Made by a program: the position numbers and the translations under genes
Notes under the pieces: generated by a model
Told to the model about the DNA's origin: nothing
The model's input: only the letters and a program-made list of their open reading frames with translations
The model's database searches: none
Shown here: piece by piece, positions 11,077-17,367 of the stretch
Position numbering within the stretch: the first letter of the stretch is position 1
How the letters are laid out: every line of letters begins with the position of its first letter
Source: Candidatus Saccharibacteria bacterium UBA5152
Lineage (GTDB): Bacteria; Patescibacteriota; Saccharimonadia; Saccharimonadales; UBA4665
Assembly: GCA_002413755.1 (NCBI GenBank)
Contig: DHXQ01000045.1
Span: forward strand, 44,655 to 64,211
Reading direction: 5' to 3'
Length of the DNA stretch: 19,557 nucleotides

Positions 11077-11556
11077 ATGCCACGTAAGAAAACTAAAGCA
11101 TTAGTCCGCGACGTCGCTCCGGACCGCTTATACAACAGTGTGCCATTGGCTCGTCTGATCAACCGCGTTATGCAAAATGGTAAGAAGCAGCTGGCTGAAC
11201 GCCTCGTTTATGACGGCCTCCAGAAGTCCGCCGACCGCCTGAAGGTTGAAAACCCCCTCGATGTCTTCGAACAGGCTATGAAGAACATTCGCCCTCACGT
11301 CGAGACTCGCTCTCGCCGCGTCGGTGGTGCCAACTACCAGATCCCATTTGAAGTTCATGGCCAGCGCCAGAACCACCTGACAACCATGTGGTTTGTAGCT
11401 GCTTGTCGCTCCCGCAAAGGTATCAGCATGGCTGACCGTATCGCTGCTGAGCTGACCGACGCCTACAATGGCCAAGGTGCAGCCGTCAAGAAGCGTGAAG
11501 ATGTTCACAAGATGGCTGAAGCTAACCGCGCCTTCGCGCACTTCGCCCGGACCTAG
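11077..11556 (+). CDS. rpsG: 30S ribosomal protein S7
   Basis: The product is 159 residues, normal for S7. It opens MPRKKTKALVRDVAPDRLYNS and contains the family patterns LINRVMQNGKKQLAERLVYD, RSRRVGGANYQIPFEV and GAAVKKREDVHKMAEANRAFAH. S7 nucleates assembly of the 30S head and contacts the E-site tRNA. In other bacteria it represses its own operon, so the leader hairpin upstream of rpsL is a candidate target. The gene follows rpsL by two bases, and its stop is two bases before the next start, consistent with tight co-translation. Confidence 0.98.
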   Translation: MPRKKTKALVRDVAPDRLYNSVPLARLINRVMQNGKKQLAERLVYDGLQKSADRLKVENPLDVFEQAMKNIRPHVETRSRRVGGANYQIPFEVHGQRQNHLTTMWFVAACRSRKGISMADRIAAELTDAYNGQGAAVKKREDVHKMAEANRAFAHFART

Positions 11557-11558
11557 AA

Positions 11559-11906
11559 ATGGCTCATTTCGAACTCCAATCTGAAGGCGGAACATATACC
11601 GTTACTGCCGCTTCGAGTAATCAGTACGTTGACGGGGCTATACGGATTGAACCACCTGTAAGACTGGATGCTGACGACTGGGAGTTTCTTAACAGAGATG
11701 CAGATATTAAATTTACAGGCATATCTTCAGGCAAACAGGCGACGATGGTCTCATATATGTTTGATGATAAACCGAGCTTAGCGGCGCAACTTCGGATTAG
11801 TGGTGAATATGAAGAGCGTGTTCATTACTTGGCTCAAGCCTTAGTTGGACATGTATCCCTGTTGGAGAGCAAAGAACAATTCATTAAATATTATGAGGGC
11901 GAGTAA
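11559..11906 (+). CDS. Unrecognised small protein inserted between rpsG and fusA
   Basis: I do not recognise it. The product is 115 residues, acidic, with no cysteine, signal peptide or membrane helix. A strand-rich N-terminal half (HFELQSEGGTYTVTAASS, then AIRIEPPVRLDADDWEFL) is followed by a more helical C-terminal half (YEERVHYLAQALVGHVSLL). The ATG is two bases after the rpsG stop and the TAA is five bases before fusA, so the gene is embedded in the operon and should be co-transcribed with EF-G. No Shine-Dalgarno is visible at its start, so translation probably relies on coupling to rpsG. Its codons and base composition are more AT-rich than those of its neighbours. It might be an operon-linked translation factor partner, but nothing in the sequence proves that. 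Confidence 0.75.
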   Translation: MAHFELQSEGGTYTVTAASSNQYVDGAIRIEPPVRLDADDWEFLNRDADIKFTGISSGKQATMVSYMFDDKPSLAAQLRISGEYEERVHYLAQALVGHVSLLESKEQFIKYYEGE

Positions 11907-11911
11907 GAATA

Positions 11912-13999
11912 ATGGCAGACAAGAAATACCCCATCACCAAGATACGTAACCTCGGTATTATCGCGCATATTGATGCCGGTAAAACCACCACAACCGAAGG
12001 TATTCTGTACCGCACCGGTCTGAAGCACAAGATTGGTGCCGTTCACGAAGGTGGTACCACCACCGACTGGATGGCTCAGGAGCGCGAACGCGGTATTACT
12101 ATCGTGGCTGCTTCTGTGACTTGTTTTTGGAAAGGCCACCAGATCAACATCATTGACACCCCGGGCCACATCGACTTTACTGCCGAAGTCGAACGCTCAC
12201 TGCGCGTCCTTGACGGTGCCTGCGTTGTCTTCGACGGTAAGATGGGTGTTGAATCACAGTCTGAAACTGTGTGGCGCCAAGCCGACAAGTACGGTACACC
12301 GCGTATCTGCTTTATCAACAAGATCAACCAAACCGGTGGTGATTTCTACAAATCCCTCGACACTATCCACGCCCGCTTGAGCAAGCGGGCTTTCCCAATC
12401 CATCTGCCAATTGGTTTTGAGCAGTCGATCAACGGTATCGTCGACCTGATCTCGATGAAGGCCTATACTTACAAAGAGTTTACCGACCACGAAATGGTCG
12501 GAGCCGAAATCCCAGCCGACATGATGGACCAGGTCAAGAAATACCGCAGCCTGTTGATTGAAAACGCCGTCGCCGAAGATGAAACAACTCTGGAGCGCTA
12601 CTTTGAAGTCGGTGAAGACGGTTTGAGCGAAGAAGAGATCAAACACGCGATTCGTGCTGCTATCCTGACCGGGAAATTCTTCATTGTCACCGGTGGCGAT
12701 GGCCGCGGTGTCATGGTTGAGAAGGTCCTGGACCTCGTCAATGATTACCTGCCAGCCCCTGATGACCGCGATAACGTCTGGGGTGTCCACCCCAAGACCG
12801 GCGAAGAAATTGAACGCCACAATAACGAGACTGACCCGATGAGCGCGCTGGCCTTCAAGATCACCAGCGACCCATTTGTCGGTAAGCTGGCCTACTTCCG
12901 CGTCTACTCCGGTAAAGTGACCGCTGGATCATACATCCTGAACAGCTCTACGGGTGAAAAAGAGCGTATTGGCCGCATCGTTCGCCTGCAAGCAGACAAG
13001 CGTGAAGACGTCACTGAAGTTGGCGCCGGCGACATTGCCGCTATCGTCGGCCTGAAGGGTACGACCACCGGCCACACGCTGTGCGACCCCAACAACCCAA
13101 TCGTCCTCGAGAACATTACCTTCCCAGACCCTCCAGTTTCGATCGCTATCGAACCTAAGACTAAAGCCGACCAGGAAAAGATGGGCATTGCCCTATCACG
13201 GCTGGCTGAAGAAGACCCAACCTTCCGCGTCCGCACCGACGAAGAAACTGGTCAGACTATCATCTCCGGAATGGGTGAGTTACACCTGGAAATCATCGTT
13301 GACCGCATGAAGCGCGAGTTTACCGTCGAAGCTAACATCGGTGCACCGCAGGTTGCCTACCGCGAATCTGTCCGCAAAACCGGTGTTGAAGTCCAAGGTA
13401 AGTTCATCCGTCAATCTGGTGGTCGCGGTCAGTACGGTGACGTCTGGCTGCGCATCTCTCAGAACGAGCAGGGTGCCGGCTTCGAATTCATCAACTCGAT
13501 CAAGGGTGGCGCTGTTCCAACCGAATACATCAAGCCTGTTGAGCAGGGTATCGTCGAAGCCATGGCTAACGGTGTTATCGCCGGTTACCCGGTTGTCGAC
13601 GTCAAAGTCGAACTCTACGACGGAAGCTACCACGAAGTTGACTCCAACGAAATGGCCTTCAAGATTGCCGGATCCATGGCCCTCCAAGAGGGTGTCCGTC
13701 GCGCCGGCCCAGTCCTGCTGGAGCCAGTCATGAAAGTCGTCGTCGTGACCCCAGAAGAATTCATGGGTGACGTCATCGGTGACTTGAACGCCAAGCGTGG
13801 CCGCATCGAATCGATGGAAGACCTGACCACTGGCATCAAGGAAATCACCGCCTTCGTCCCACTTGGTGAAATGTTTGGTTACACCACTAACTTGCGCAGT
13901 AGCACCCAAGGCCGCGCCAGCTCCAGCATGGAGCTCGATCACTACGCTGATGTTCCGAACAACGTCGCGGAAGCGATCATCGCCAAGAATTCAAAGTAA
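11912..13999 (+). CDS. fusA: Translation elongation factor G with altered guanine-recognition motifs
   Basis: The product is 695 residues, full-length five-domain EF-G. The P-loop AHIDAGKT is at 18-25; switch I (QERERGITI) and DTPGHIDFT are intact. The G4 motif reads NKIN at 136-139 instead of NKMD, and the G5 loop reads TGGDGRGV at 260-267 where E. coli has CGSAFKNKGV, replacing the Ser-Ala pair with Gly262-Asp263. Domain II (FRVYSGKVTAGS), domain III (GMGELHLEIIVDRMKREF) and the domain IV tip (SGGRGQYGDVW, GSYHEVDSNEMAFK) look functional. EF-G drives translocation and, with RRF, ribosome recycling. No second EF-G is in the window. Position and overall similarity make this the main EF-G; what the changed base-binding motifs mean for nucleotide choice is open. 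Confidence 0.97.
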   Translation: MADKKYPITKIRNLGIIAHIDAGKTTTTEGILYRTGLKHKIGAVHEGGTTTDWMAQERERGITIVAASVTCFWKGHQINIIDTPGHIDFTAEVERSLRVLDGACVVFDGKMGVESQSETVWRQADKYGTPRICFINKINQTGGDFYKSLDTIHARLSKRAFPIHLPIGFEQSINGIVDLISMKAYTYKEFTDHEMVGAEIPADMMDQVKKYRSLLIENAVAEDETTLERYFEVGEDGLSEEEIKHAIRAAILTGKFFIVTGGDGRGVMVEKVLDLVNDYLPAPDDRDNVWGVHPKTGEEIERHNNETDPMSALAFKITSDPFVGKLAYFRVYSGKVTAGSYILNSSTGEKERIGRIVRLQADKREDVTEVGAGDIAAIVGLKGTTTGHTLCDPNNPIVLENITFPDPPVSIAIEPKTKADQEKMGIALSRLAEEDPTFRVRTDEETGQTIISGMGELHLEIIVDRMKREFTVEANIGAPQVAYRESVRKTGVEVQGKFIRQSGGRGQYGDVWLRISQNEQGAGFEFINSIKGGAVPTEYIKPVEQGIVEAMANGVIAGYPVVDVKVELYDGSYHEVDSNEMAFKIAGSMALQEGVRRAGPVLLEPVMKVVVVTPEEFMGDVIGDLNAKRGRIESMEDLTTGIKEITAFVPLGEMFGYTTNLRSSTQGRASSSMELDHYADVPNNVAEAIIAKNSK

Positions 14000-14011
14000 G
14001 CGACGAGACTC

Positions 14012-14040
14012 TTTACAAATACCGCACTTTTCCCTATACT
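14012..14040 (+). promoter_or_regulatory. tuf promoter, TTTACA-17-TATACT
   Basis: The -35 TTTACA is at 14012-14017 and the -10 TATACT at 14035-14040, with a 17-base spacer. Transcription would start near 14047, leaving a leader of about 80 bases before tuf. This gives tuf its own strong promoter in addition to any read-through from fusA, after which I see no terminator. Confidence 0.85.
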
Positions 14041-14127
14041 ACTCGGGGTAACTTGTGTGAGCTGTCTCTTATGAGCCATGGTGCTTATGCAACTAATACA
14101 ATAAACTAATTAAGGAGTTACAACTTC

Positions 14128-15312
14128 ATGGCAGATCAATTCGACCGAACCAAGCCTCACGTTAACGTTGGTACTATGGGCCACGTTGACCACGGTAAAA
14201 CATCACTCACCGCCGCTATCACTATGGTGCTCAGCAAGCGCCTGCCAAGCAAGGTCAACAAAGCTGTTGACTACGCTGCAATCGACAACGCTCCAGAAGA
14301 GCGCGCTCGTGGTATCACGATTGCTACCTCTCACCAGGAATACGAGTCAGAAAAGCGCCACTACGCGCACGTCGACATGCCAGGTCACGCCGACTATGTC
14401 AAGAATATGATCACCGGTGCCGCTCAGATCGACGGCGCTATTCTCGTTGTCTCAGCTGCTGACGGCCCAATGCCTCAGACCCGCGAGCACGTCTTGCTGG
14501 CTCGCCAGGTTGGTGTCCCAAGCATCCTCGTCTTCTTGAACAAGATGGACCTCGCCGACGAAGAACTCGTCGAGCTGGTTGAAGAGGAAATCCGCGACTT
14601 GCTGGAAAAGAACGGTTTCGACCGCGACTGTCCTATCATCCGCGGTTCCGCGACTCAGGCTATCAACGGTGACGCTAAAGCCGAAGACGCTATCATGGAA
14701 CTCGTCACTGCAATGGATTCCTTCATCCCAGAGCCAAAGCGCGAACTCGACAAGCCTTTCATCATGCCTATCGAGGACGTCTTCTCGATCAAGGGTCGTG
14801 GTACTGTTGCCACCGGTCGTATCGAAGCTGGTATCGTCAAGATCAACGAAGAAGTTGAAATCGTCGGTATCCGCCCAACCCGCAAATCAGTTGTGACTGG
14901 TATCGAAGCTTTCAAGAAATCACTTGACCAAGGTCAAGCTGGCGACAACGCTGGTGTTCTACTGCGCGGTATCGAGCGCGACGACATCGAGCGTGGCCAG
15001 GTGCTTGCGAAGCCAGGTACTATCACCCCACACACCGAATTTGACGCTGAAGTCTACATCCTGAACAAGGAAGAAGGTGGTCGCCACACTCCTTTCTTCA
15101 AGGGATACAAGCCTCAGTTCTACTTCCGTACTACGGACGTAACCGGTGAGGTTGAACTTCCAGCTGACAAAGAAATGGTCATGCCTGGTGATACTATCAC
15201 TTTCAAGGTTAAATTGCTTGCTCCAATCGCTATGGACCAGGGTCTCCGCTTCGCTATCCGCGAAGGCGGCCGGACCGTTGGTGCTGGTGTTGTGACTAAG
15301 ATCAACAAGTAG
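14128..15312 (+). CDS. tuf: Translation elongation factor Tu
   Basis: The product is 394 residues, the standard EF-Tu length. The P-loop GHVDHGKT is at 18-25, RGITIATSH forms switch I, DMPGH is at 83-87 with catalytic His87, NKMD at 138-141 and GSA at 173-175. All GTP-binding motifs are therefore intact, unlike those of the neighbouring EF-G. The two cysteines common in EF-Tu (DCPGH and NKCD) are both methionine here. Domains II and III follow (GRGTVATGRIEAGIV, GGRHTPFFKGYKPQFYFR, VAGAGVV-type end reading TVGAGVVTKINK). EF-Tu delivers aminoacyl-tRNA to the ribosomal A site. The ATG is ten bases after AAGGAG (14112-14117). An intrinsic terminator follows, so tuf ends its transcription unit. 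Confidence 0.98.
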   Translation: MADQFDRTKPHVNVGTMGHVDHGKTSLTAAITMVLSKRLPSKVNKAVDYAAIDNAPEERARGITIATSHQEYESEKRHYAHVDMPGHADYVKNMITGAAQIDGAILVVSAADGPMPQTREHVLLARQVGVPSILVFLNKMDLADEELVELVEEEIRDLLEKNGFDRDCPIIRGSATQAINGDAKAEDAIMELVTAMDSFIPEPKRELDKPFIMPIEDVFSIKGRGTVATGRIEAGIVKINEEVEIVGIRPTRKSVVTGIEAFKKSLDQGQAGDNAGVLLRGIERDDIERGQVLAKPGTITPHTEFDAEVYILNKEEGGRHTPFFKGYKPQFYFRTTDVTGEVELPADKEMVMPGDTITFKVKLLAPIAMDQGLRFAIREGGRTVGAGVVTKINK

Positions 15313-15330
15313 TCTCACTCGAGGCTATAA

Positions 15331-15362
15331 AAGAGCGTCAGAAATGGCGCTCTTCTTGTTGT
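15331..15362 (+). terminator. Intrinsic terminator after tuf
   Basis: AAGAGCGTC 15331-15339 pairs with GGCGCTCTT 15346-15354 (nine pairs including one G-U) around a six-base loop, followed by CTTGTTGT. The T-tract is interrupted, but position and stem strength support termination. Confidence 0.8.
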
Positions 15363-15390
15363 ATAAATATGCTAACCATGACTTGTCTTG

Positions 15391-15409
15391 TTGACTGCTA
15401 TGCTATAAT
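15391..15409 (+). promoter_or_regulatory. Extended -10 promoter for the unrecognised gene after tuf
   Basis: TGCTATAAT at 15401-15409 is a perfect extended -10. TTGACT at 15391-15396 precedes it with the same short spacing seen at 10175-10193. The start should lie near 15416, about 20 bases before the coding region. Confidence 0.7.
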
Positions 15410-15437
15410 TTCGCAATGGTAAACAGAAAGTGATGTG

Positions 15438-16202
15438 ATGTTATATAGCCGTGATGACACCGGTCTGGTAATTAGTACAGTTGAATCAGACCTCAGCGCG
15501 CAGGGTATTGATTTTACGAAGCCAGGCTATCGCCGAGGCTGGCGTTTGATGACTAGTGTCGCCGGAGAAATGGATGTCGAAGTTACTGGTACTGACATCA
15601 CCCACTGGGTAATGAACTTCGGCATGATGAGAGCAATTGACGAACTTGTCGACAATCATGATATAACCGATGTTACTGAGCCGCTGCATTTAGTTATATC
15701 CGGGCAAGCGATAGAAGGCGTGACCGCTCAGGAAGCATCGGTATTTGCAGAATTGGTTGCAGGCTATGGCGAAGAGCAAAAAGAAGATGTTCTGGAGGGT
15801 TACCTGACACTCCCTTCTTTTGCAGACAAAAGGTTATCGGCTGTATCGGTCTCGGAGTTGATGGGTGTCAACATTGCAGAATCAGCAAGCTTTGCTCGCA
15901 TCCTAAAAATTGACCCCAAGCTTGAACCAAATATCTTCAGCCAGCTGGCTGCCCGCAATCGGTTCAATCGATGGGTAGAACAGTTCTCGCGCGCTGGTTA
16001 CCTGGCCGATTCCTGCTTTGACCTGCGTAAGGATTATCTGGCGGGGAATGTCGCCATCCCGCCGTCACTTGGGACGCGTTCAGTAATGTTTAGCCGGGCC
16101 GTCGCCGAAGTTATACGTGCAACCCGTGGCACGCCTATCAGAACCATGGGTACGCTTGCACTGACGGCCTTCAAGATGAACGCCTTCGAGCGCGCCTCAT
16201 GA
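15438..16202 (+). CDS. Unrecognised 254-residue protein between tuf and rpsJ
   Basis: I do not recognise this family. The product is 254 residues, soluble-looking and mixed alpha/beta, with one cysteine (ADSCFDLRKDY) and no clear catalytic motif. Two segments look like conserved-type patches: FSQLAARNRFNRWVEQFSRA, and the C-terminal IRATRGTPIRTMGTLALTAF. The start is ATG 15438; an in-frame GTG three bases earlier is an alternative. No good Shine-Dalgarno is present, but a strong extended -10 lies about 30 bases upstream. The gene ends at TGA, so UGA is a stop in this organism. It is isolated by the tuf terminator before it and by the separate rpsJ promoter after it. Its codon use is less biased than that of tuf, suggesting modest expression. 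Confidence 0.8.
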   Translation: MLYSRDDTGLVISTVESDLSAQGIDFTKPGYRRGWRLMTSVAGEMDVEVTGTDITHWVMNFGMMRAIDELVDNHDITDVTEPLHLVISGQAIEGVTAQEASVFAELVAGYGEEQKEDVLEGYLTLPSFADKRLSAVSVSELMGVNIAESASFARILKIDPKLEPNIFSQLAARNRFNRWVEQFSRAGYLADSCFDLRKDYLAGNVAIPPSLGTRSVMFSRAVAEVIRATRGTPIRTMGTLALTAFKMNAFERAS

Positions 16203-16241
16203 GGCATGTGCGCTGTCCTTTCATTGTATGGGGAAGTGTTG

Positions 16242-16247
16242 TATAAT
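16242..16247 (+). promoter_or_regulatory. -10 element of the rpsJ promoter
   Basis: A perfect TATAAT lies at 16242-16247. The best -35 at 17 bases is the weak TTTCAT 16219-16224. The transcript would start near 16254, just before the structured rpsJ leader. Confidence 0.65.
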
Positions 16248-16264
16248 CACCTTGTAATAACATT

Positions 16265-16334
16265 GTGTCGAGAACTCGTCCGGTCACTCATCACTCCGGG
16301 AGAGGTTACGACACTGCAATGAGCAAAACGCTCA
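16265..16334 (+). promoter_or_regulatory. Structured leader of rpsJ
   Basis: GTGTCG 16265-16270 pairs with CGACAC 16309-16314. Inside it, CTC 16275-16277 plus CCGG 16280-16283 pair with CCGG 16296-16299 plus GAG 16300-16302, leaving a two-base bulge and a 12-base loop. A second hairpin, TGAGC 16320-16324 / GCTCA 16330-16334, abuts the AGGAAGG ribosome site at 16334-16340. This could regulate S10 synthesis; it does not match the E. coli S10 leader as far as I can tell. Confidence 0.5.
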
Positions 16335-16352
16335 GGAAGGTTAACCACTATA

Positions 16353-16691
16353 ATGGCTGACACTAAGAAAGCCCCTGCGGCTGACGTAAAGCAAAAGATT
16401 CGTATTCGCCTGAAGGCTTACGATCACAAAGTTATCGACCAGGCTGCTAAGCAGATCGTTGACACTGCACTGCGCACCGGCGCAACATTGGCTGGGCCAA
16501 TCCCACTGCCAACCCGTCGCAGCACATTTACGGTCGTCAAAAGCCCACACGTCTACAAGAAGGGCCGCGAGCAATTCGAGATGCGCGTCCACAAGCGCCT
16601 AATCGATGTCTTTGAACCGACCCCCAAGACCATCGACAGCCTGATGAACCTCAGCCTGCCAGCTGGTTGCGACGTCGAAATCAAGATGTAG
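16353..16691 (+). CDS. rpsJ: 30S ribosomal protein S10
   Basis: The product is 112 residues, slightly longer than the usual 100-105 because of a short N-terminal extension (MADTKKAPAADVK) before KIRIRLKAYDHKVIDQAA. The family patterns GPIPLPTRRSTFTVVKSPHVYKK (read in two parts) and REQFEMRVHKRLIDVFEPT are intact, and the end reads LSLPAGCDVEIKM. S10 sits in the 30S head and, with NusB, takes part in antitermination. The ribosome site AGGAAGG lies 12 bases before the ATG, a rather long spacing. Unlike the classical S10 operon, a strong intrinsic terminator follows directly, so rpsJ appears to be its own transcription unit, with its own promoter and leader. Confidence 0.97.
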   Translation: MADTKKAPAADVKQKIRIRLKAYDHKVIDQAAKQIVDTALRTGATLAGPIPLPTRRSTFTVVKSPHVYKKGREQFEMRVHKRLIDVFEPTPKTIDSLMNLSLPAGCDVEIKM

Positions 16692-16729
16692 CATCGCTAC
16701 GTAATTGTGCGACATTGTCGTTTGATTGC

Positions 16730-16757
16730 ACGGACGGAGGAAACTTCGTCCGTTTTT
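16730..16757 (+). terminator. Strong intrinsic terminator after rpsJ
   Basis: ACGGACGGAG 16730-16739 pairs with CTTCGTCCGT 16744-16753 (ten pairs, one G-U) around a GAAA tetraloop and runs into TTTTT. It separates rpsJ from the rest of the S10 genes. Confidence 0.92.
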
Positions 16758-16845
16758 ATGATTCGTGGTTGGTTGTTAGGATTTTAATATACCGTCTCAT
16801 CAATGGTTGGTACTATGGGTGAGTCAACTAAATAAGGAGACCGCT

Positions 16846-17175
16846 ATGGGACATCATCATCCATCGACCGCCGTACCATCGAATATTATTGGAGTCGCAG
16901 TATTGGCCACCGCAGTCGGAGCGGTCGCCGGCTTATTGTTTGCGCCGAAGAGTGGTAAGGAGACCCGAGCTGACCTCCAAGCCAAGATGAAGGACGCCAA
17001 ACACAAAGGCATGGAAAAGGCCGATCACATGCGCCACAAAATGAACTCCAAGGTAGATACCGCGTTGTCTAAAGTCCATGATGCGACTGATAGCCTTGAC
17101 GAGGCCGCCGATAAGGCAGCCGCTCAGGTCAAGGCCAAGGCTGACGAAGCCAGCCGGCGGGCTCGCGCAGCGTAG
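16846..17175 (+). CDS. YtxH-like small membrane protein
   Basis: The product is 109 residues. A short N-terminus with a histidine run (MGHHHPS) is followed by one hydrophobic helix at about 13-33 (NIIGVAVLATAVGAVAGLL). The hallmark GLLFAPKSGKETR at 29-41 identifies the YtxH-like family. The remainder (42-109) is a long, charged, alanine-rich helix with many Lys and Glu residues, probably coiled coil or membrane-surface associated. YtxH-like proteins are general stress or envelope-associated proteins with no defined biochemical role. The ATG at 16846 is chosen because AAGGAG (16834-16839) lies six bases before it; upstream in-frame starts have no such site. The gene lies between the rpsJ terminator and the rplC promoter, an unusual position inside the S10 cluster. 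I could not identify its promoter with confidence. Confidence 0.85.
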   Translation: MGHHHPSTAVPSNIIGVAVLATAVGAVAGLLFAPKSGKETRADLQAKMKDAKHKGMEKADHMRHKMNSKVDTALSKVHDATDSLDEAADKAAAQVKAKADEASRRARAA

Positions 17176-17177
17176 AT

Positions 17178-17203
17178 TATGTTGCAGTAGAATTTGCAAC
17201 ATA
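17178..17203 (+). repeat. Perfect inverted repeat between ytxH-like gene and rplC promoter
   Basis: TATGTTGCA 17178-17186 and TGCAACATA 17195-17203 are perfect 9-base arms around eight bases. No T-tract follows, and TTGACA begins at the next base. It could be an operator for the rplC promoter or a weak terminator for the upstream gene. Confidence 0.7.
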
Positions 17204-17233
17204 TTGACAGAGGTAACAGATACGTGTTACTCT
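17204..17233 (+). promoter_or_regulatory. Probable promoter of rplC-rplD-rplW-rplB
   Basis: A perfect -35 TTGACA is at 17204-17209. The best -10 by spacing is TACTCT 17228-17233 (18 bases, with a TG extension at 17225-17226), a weak match; TATTAT at 17233-17238 is a better match but too far. A promoter is expected, since the terminator after rpsJ isolates these genes. Confidence 0.5.
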
Positions 17234-17251
17234 ATTATGGTACTTTATTAA

Positions 17252-17331
17252 GACCTGCTCTTGGTGCGTTGTATAGGTCACTTCCATGTTAGAAATAACA
17301 GGGGTGAAACCGCCAACCACCAAGAATTTTT
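17252..17331 (+). promoter_or_regulatory. Attenuator-like leader of rplC
   Basis: CTTGGTG 17260-17266 can pair with CACCAAG 17318-17324, which is followed by AATTTTT as in an intrinsic terminator. Between the arms is a small hairpin, TGTTA 17287-17291 / TAACA 17296-17300, with a GAAA tetraloop. GACCT 17252-17256 can pair with AGGTC 17275-17279, which crosses the long stem and so forms either a pseudoknot or an alternative fold. This layout suggests a leader switching between terminating and read-through forms. The ligand is unknown; an r-protein such as L4 or L3 would be a natural guess. Confidence 0.5.
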
Positions 17332-17367
17332 ATGTCAGGATTTAAACACTAAGAGGTAATAGACACT

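Noticed and set aside
13280..13942. Long antisense frame of 220 codons opposite fusA
   Set aside because: Shadow of EF-G codon bias; the protein is low-complexity in character and has no start signals.
16200..16202. UGA recoding as in Gracilibacteria or Absconditabacteria
   Set aside because: TGA ends the gene at 15438-16202, and UGA is not needed as a sense codon in any conserved protein here.
16846..16863. Cloning-tag artefact because of the GHHH run in the YtxH-like protein
   Set aside because: Only three histidines, encoded within a native-looking gene with a normal ribosome site; no vector sequence nearby.
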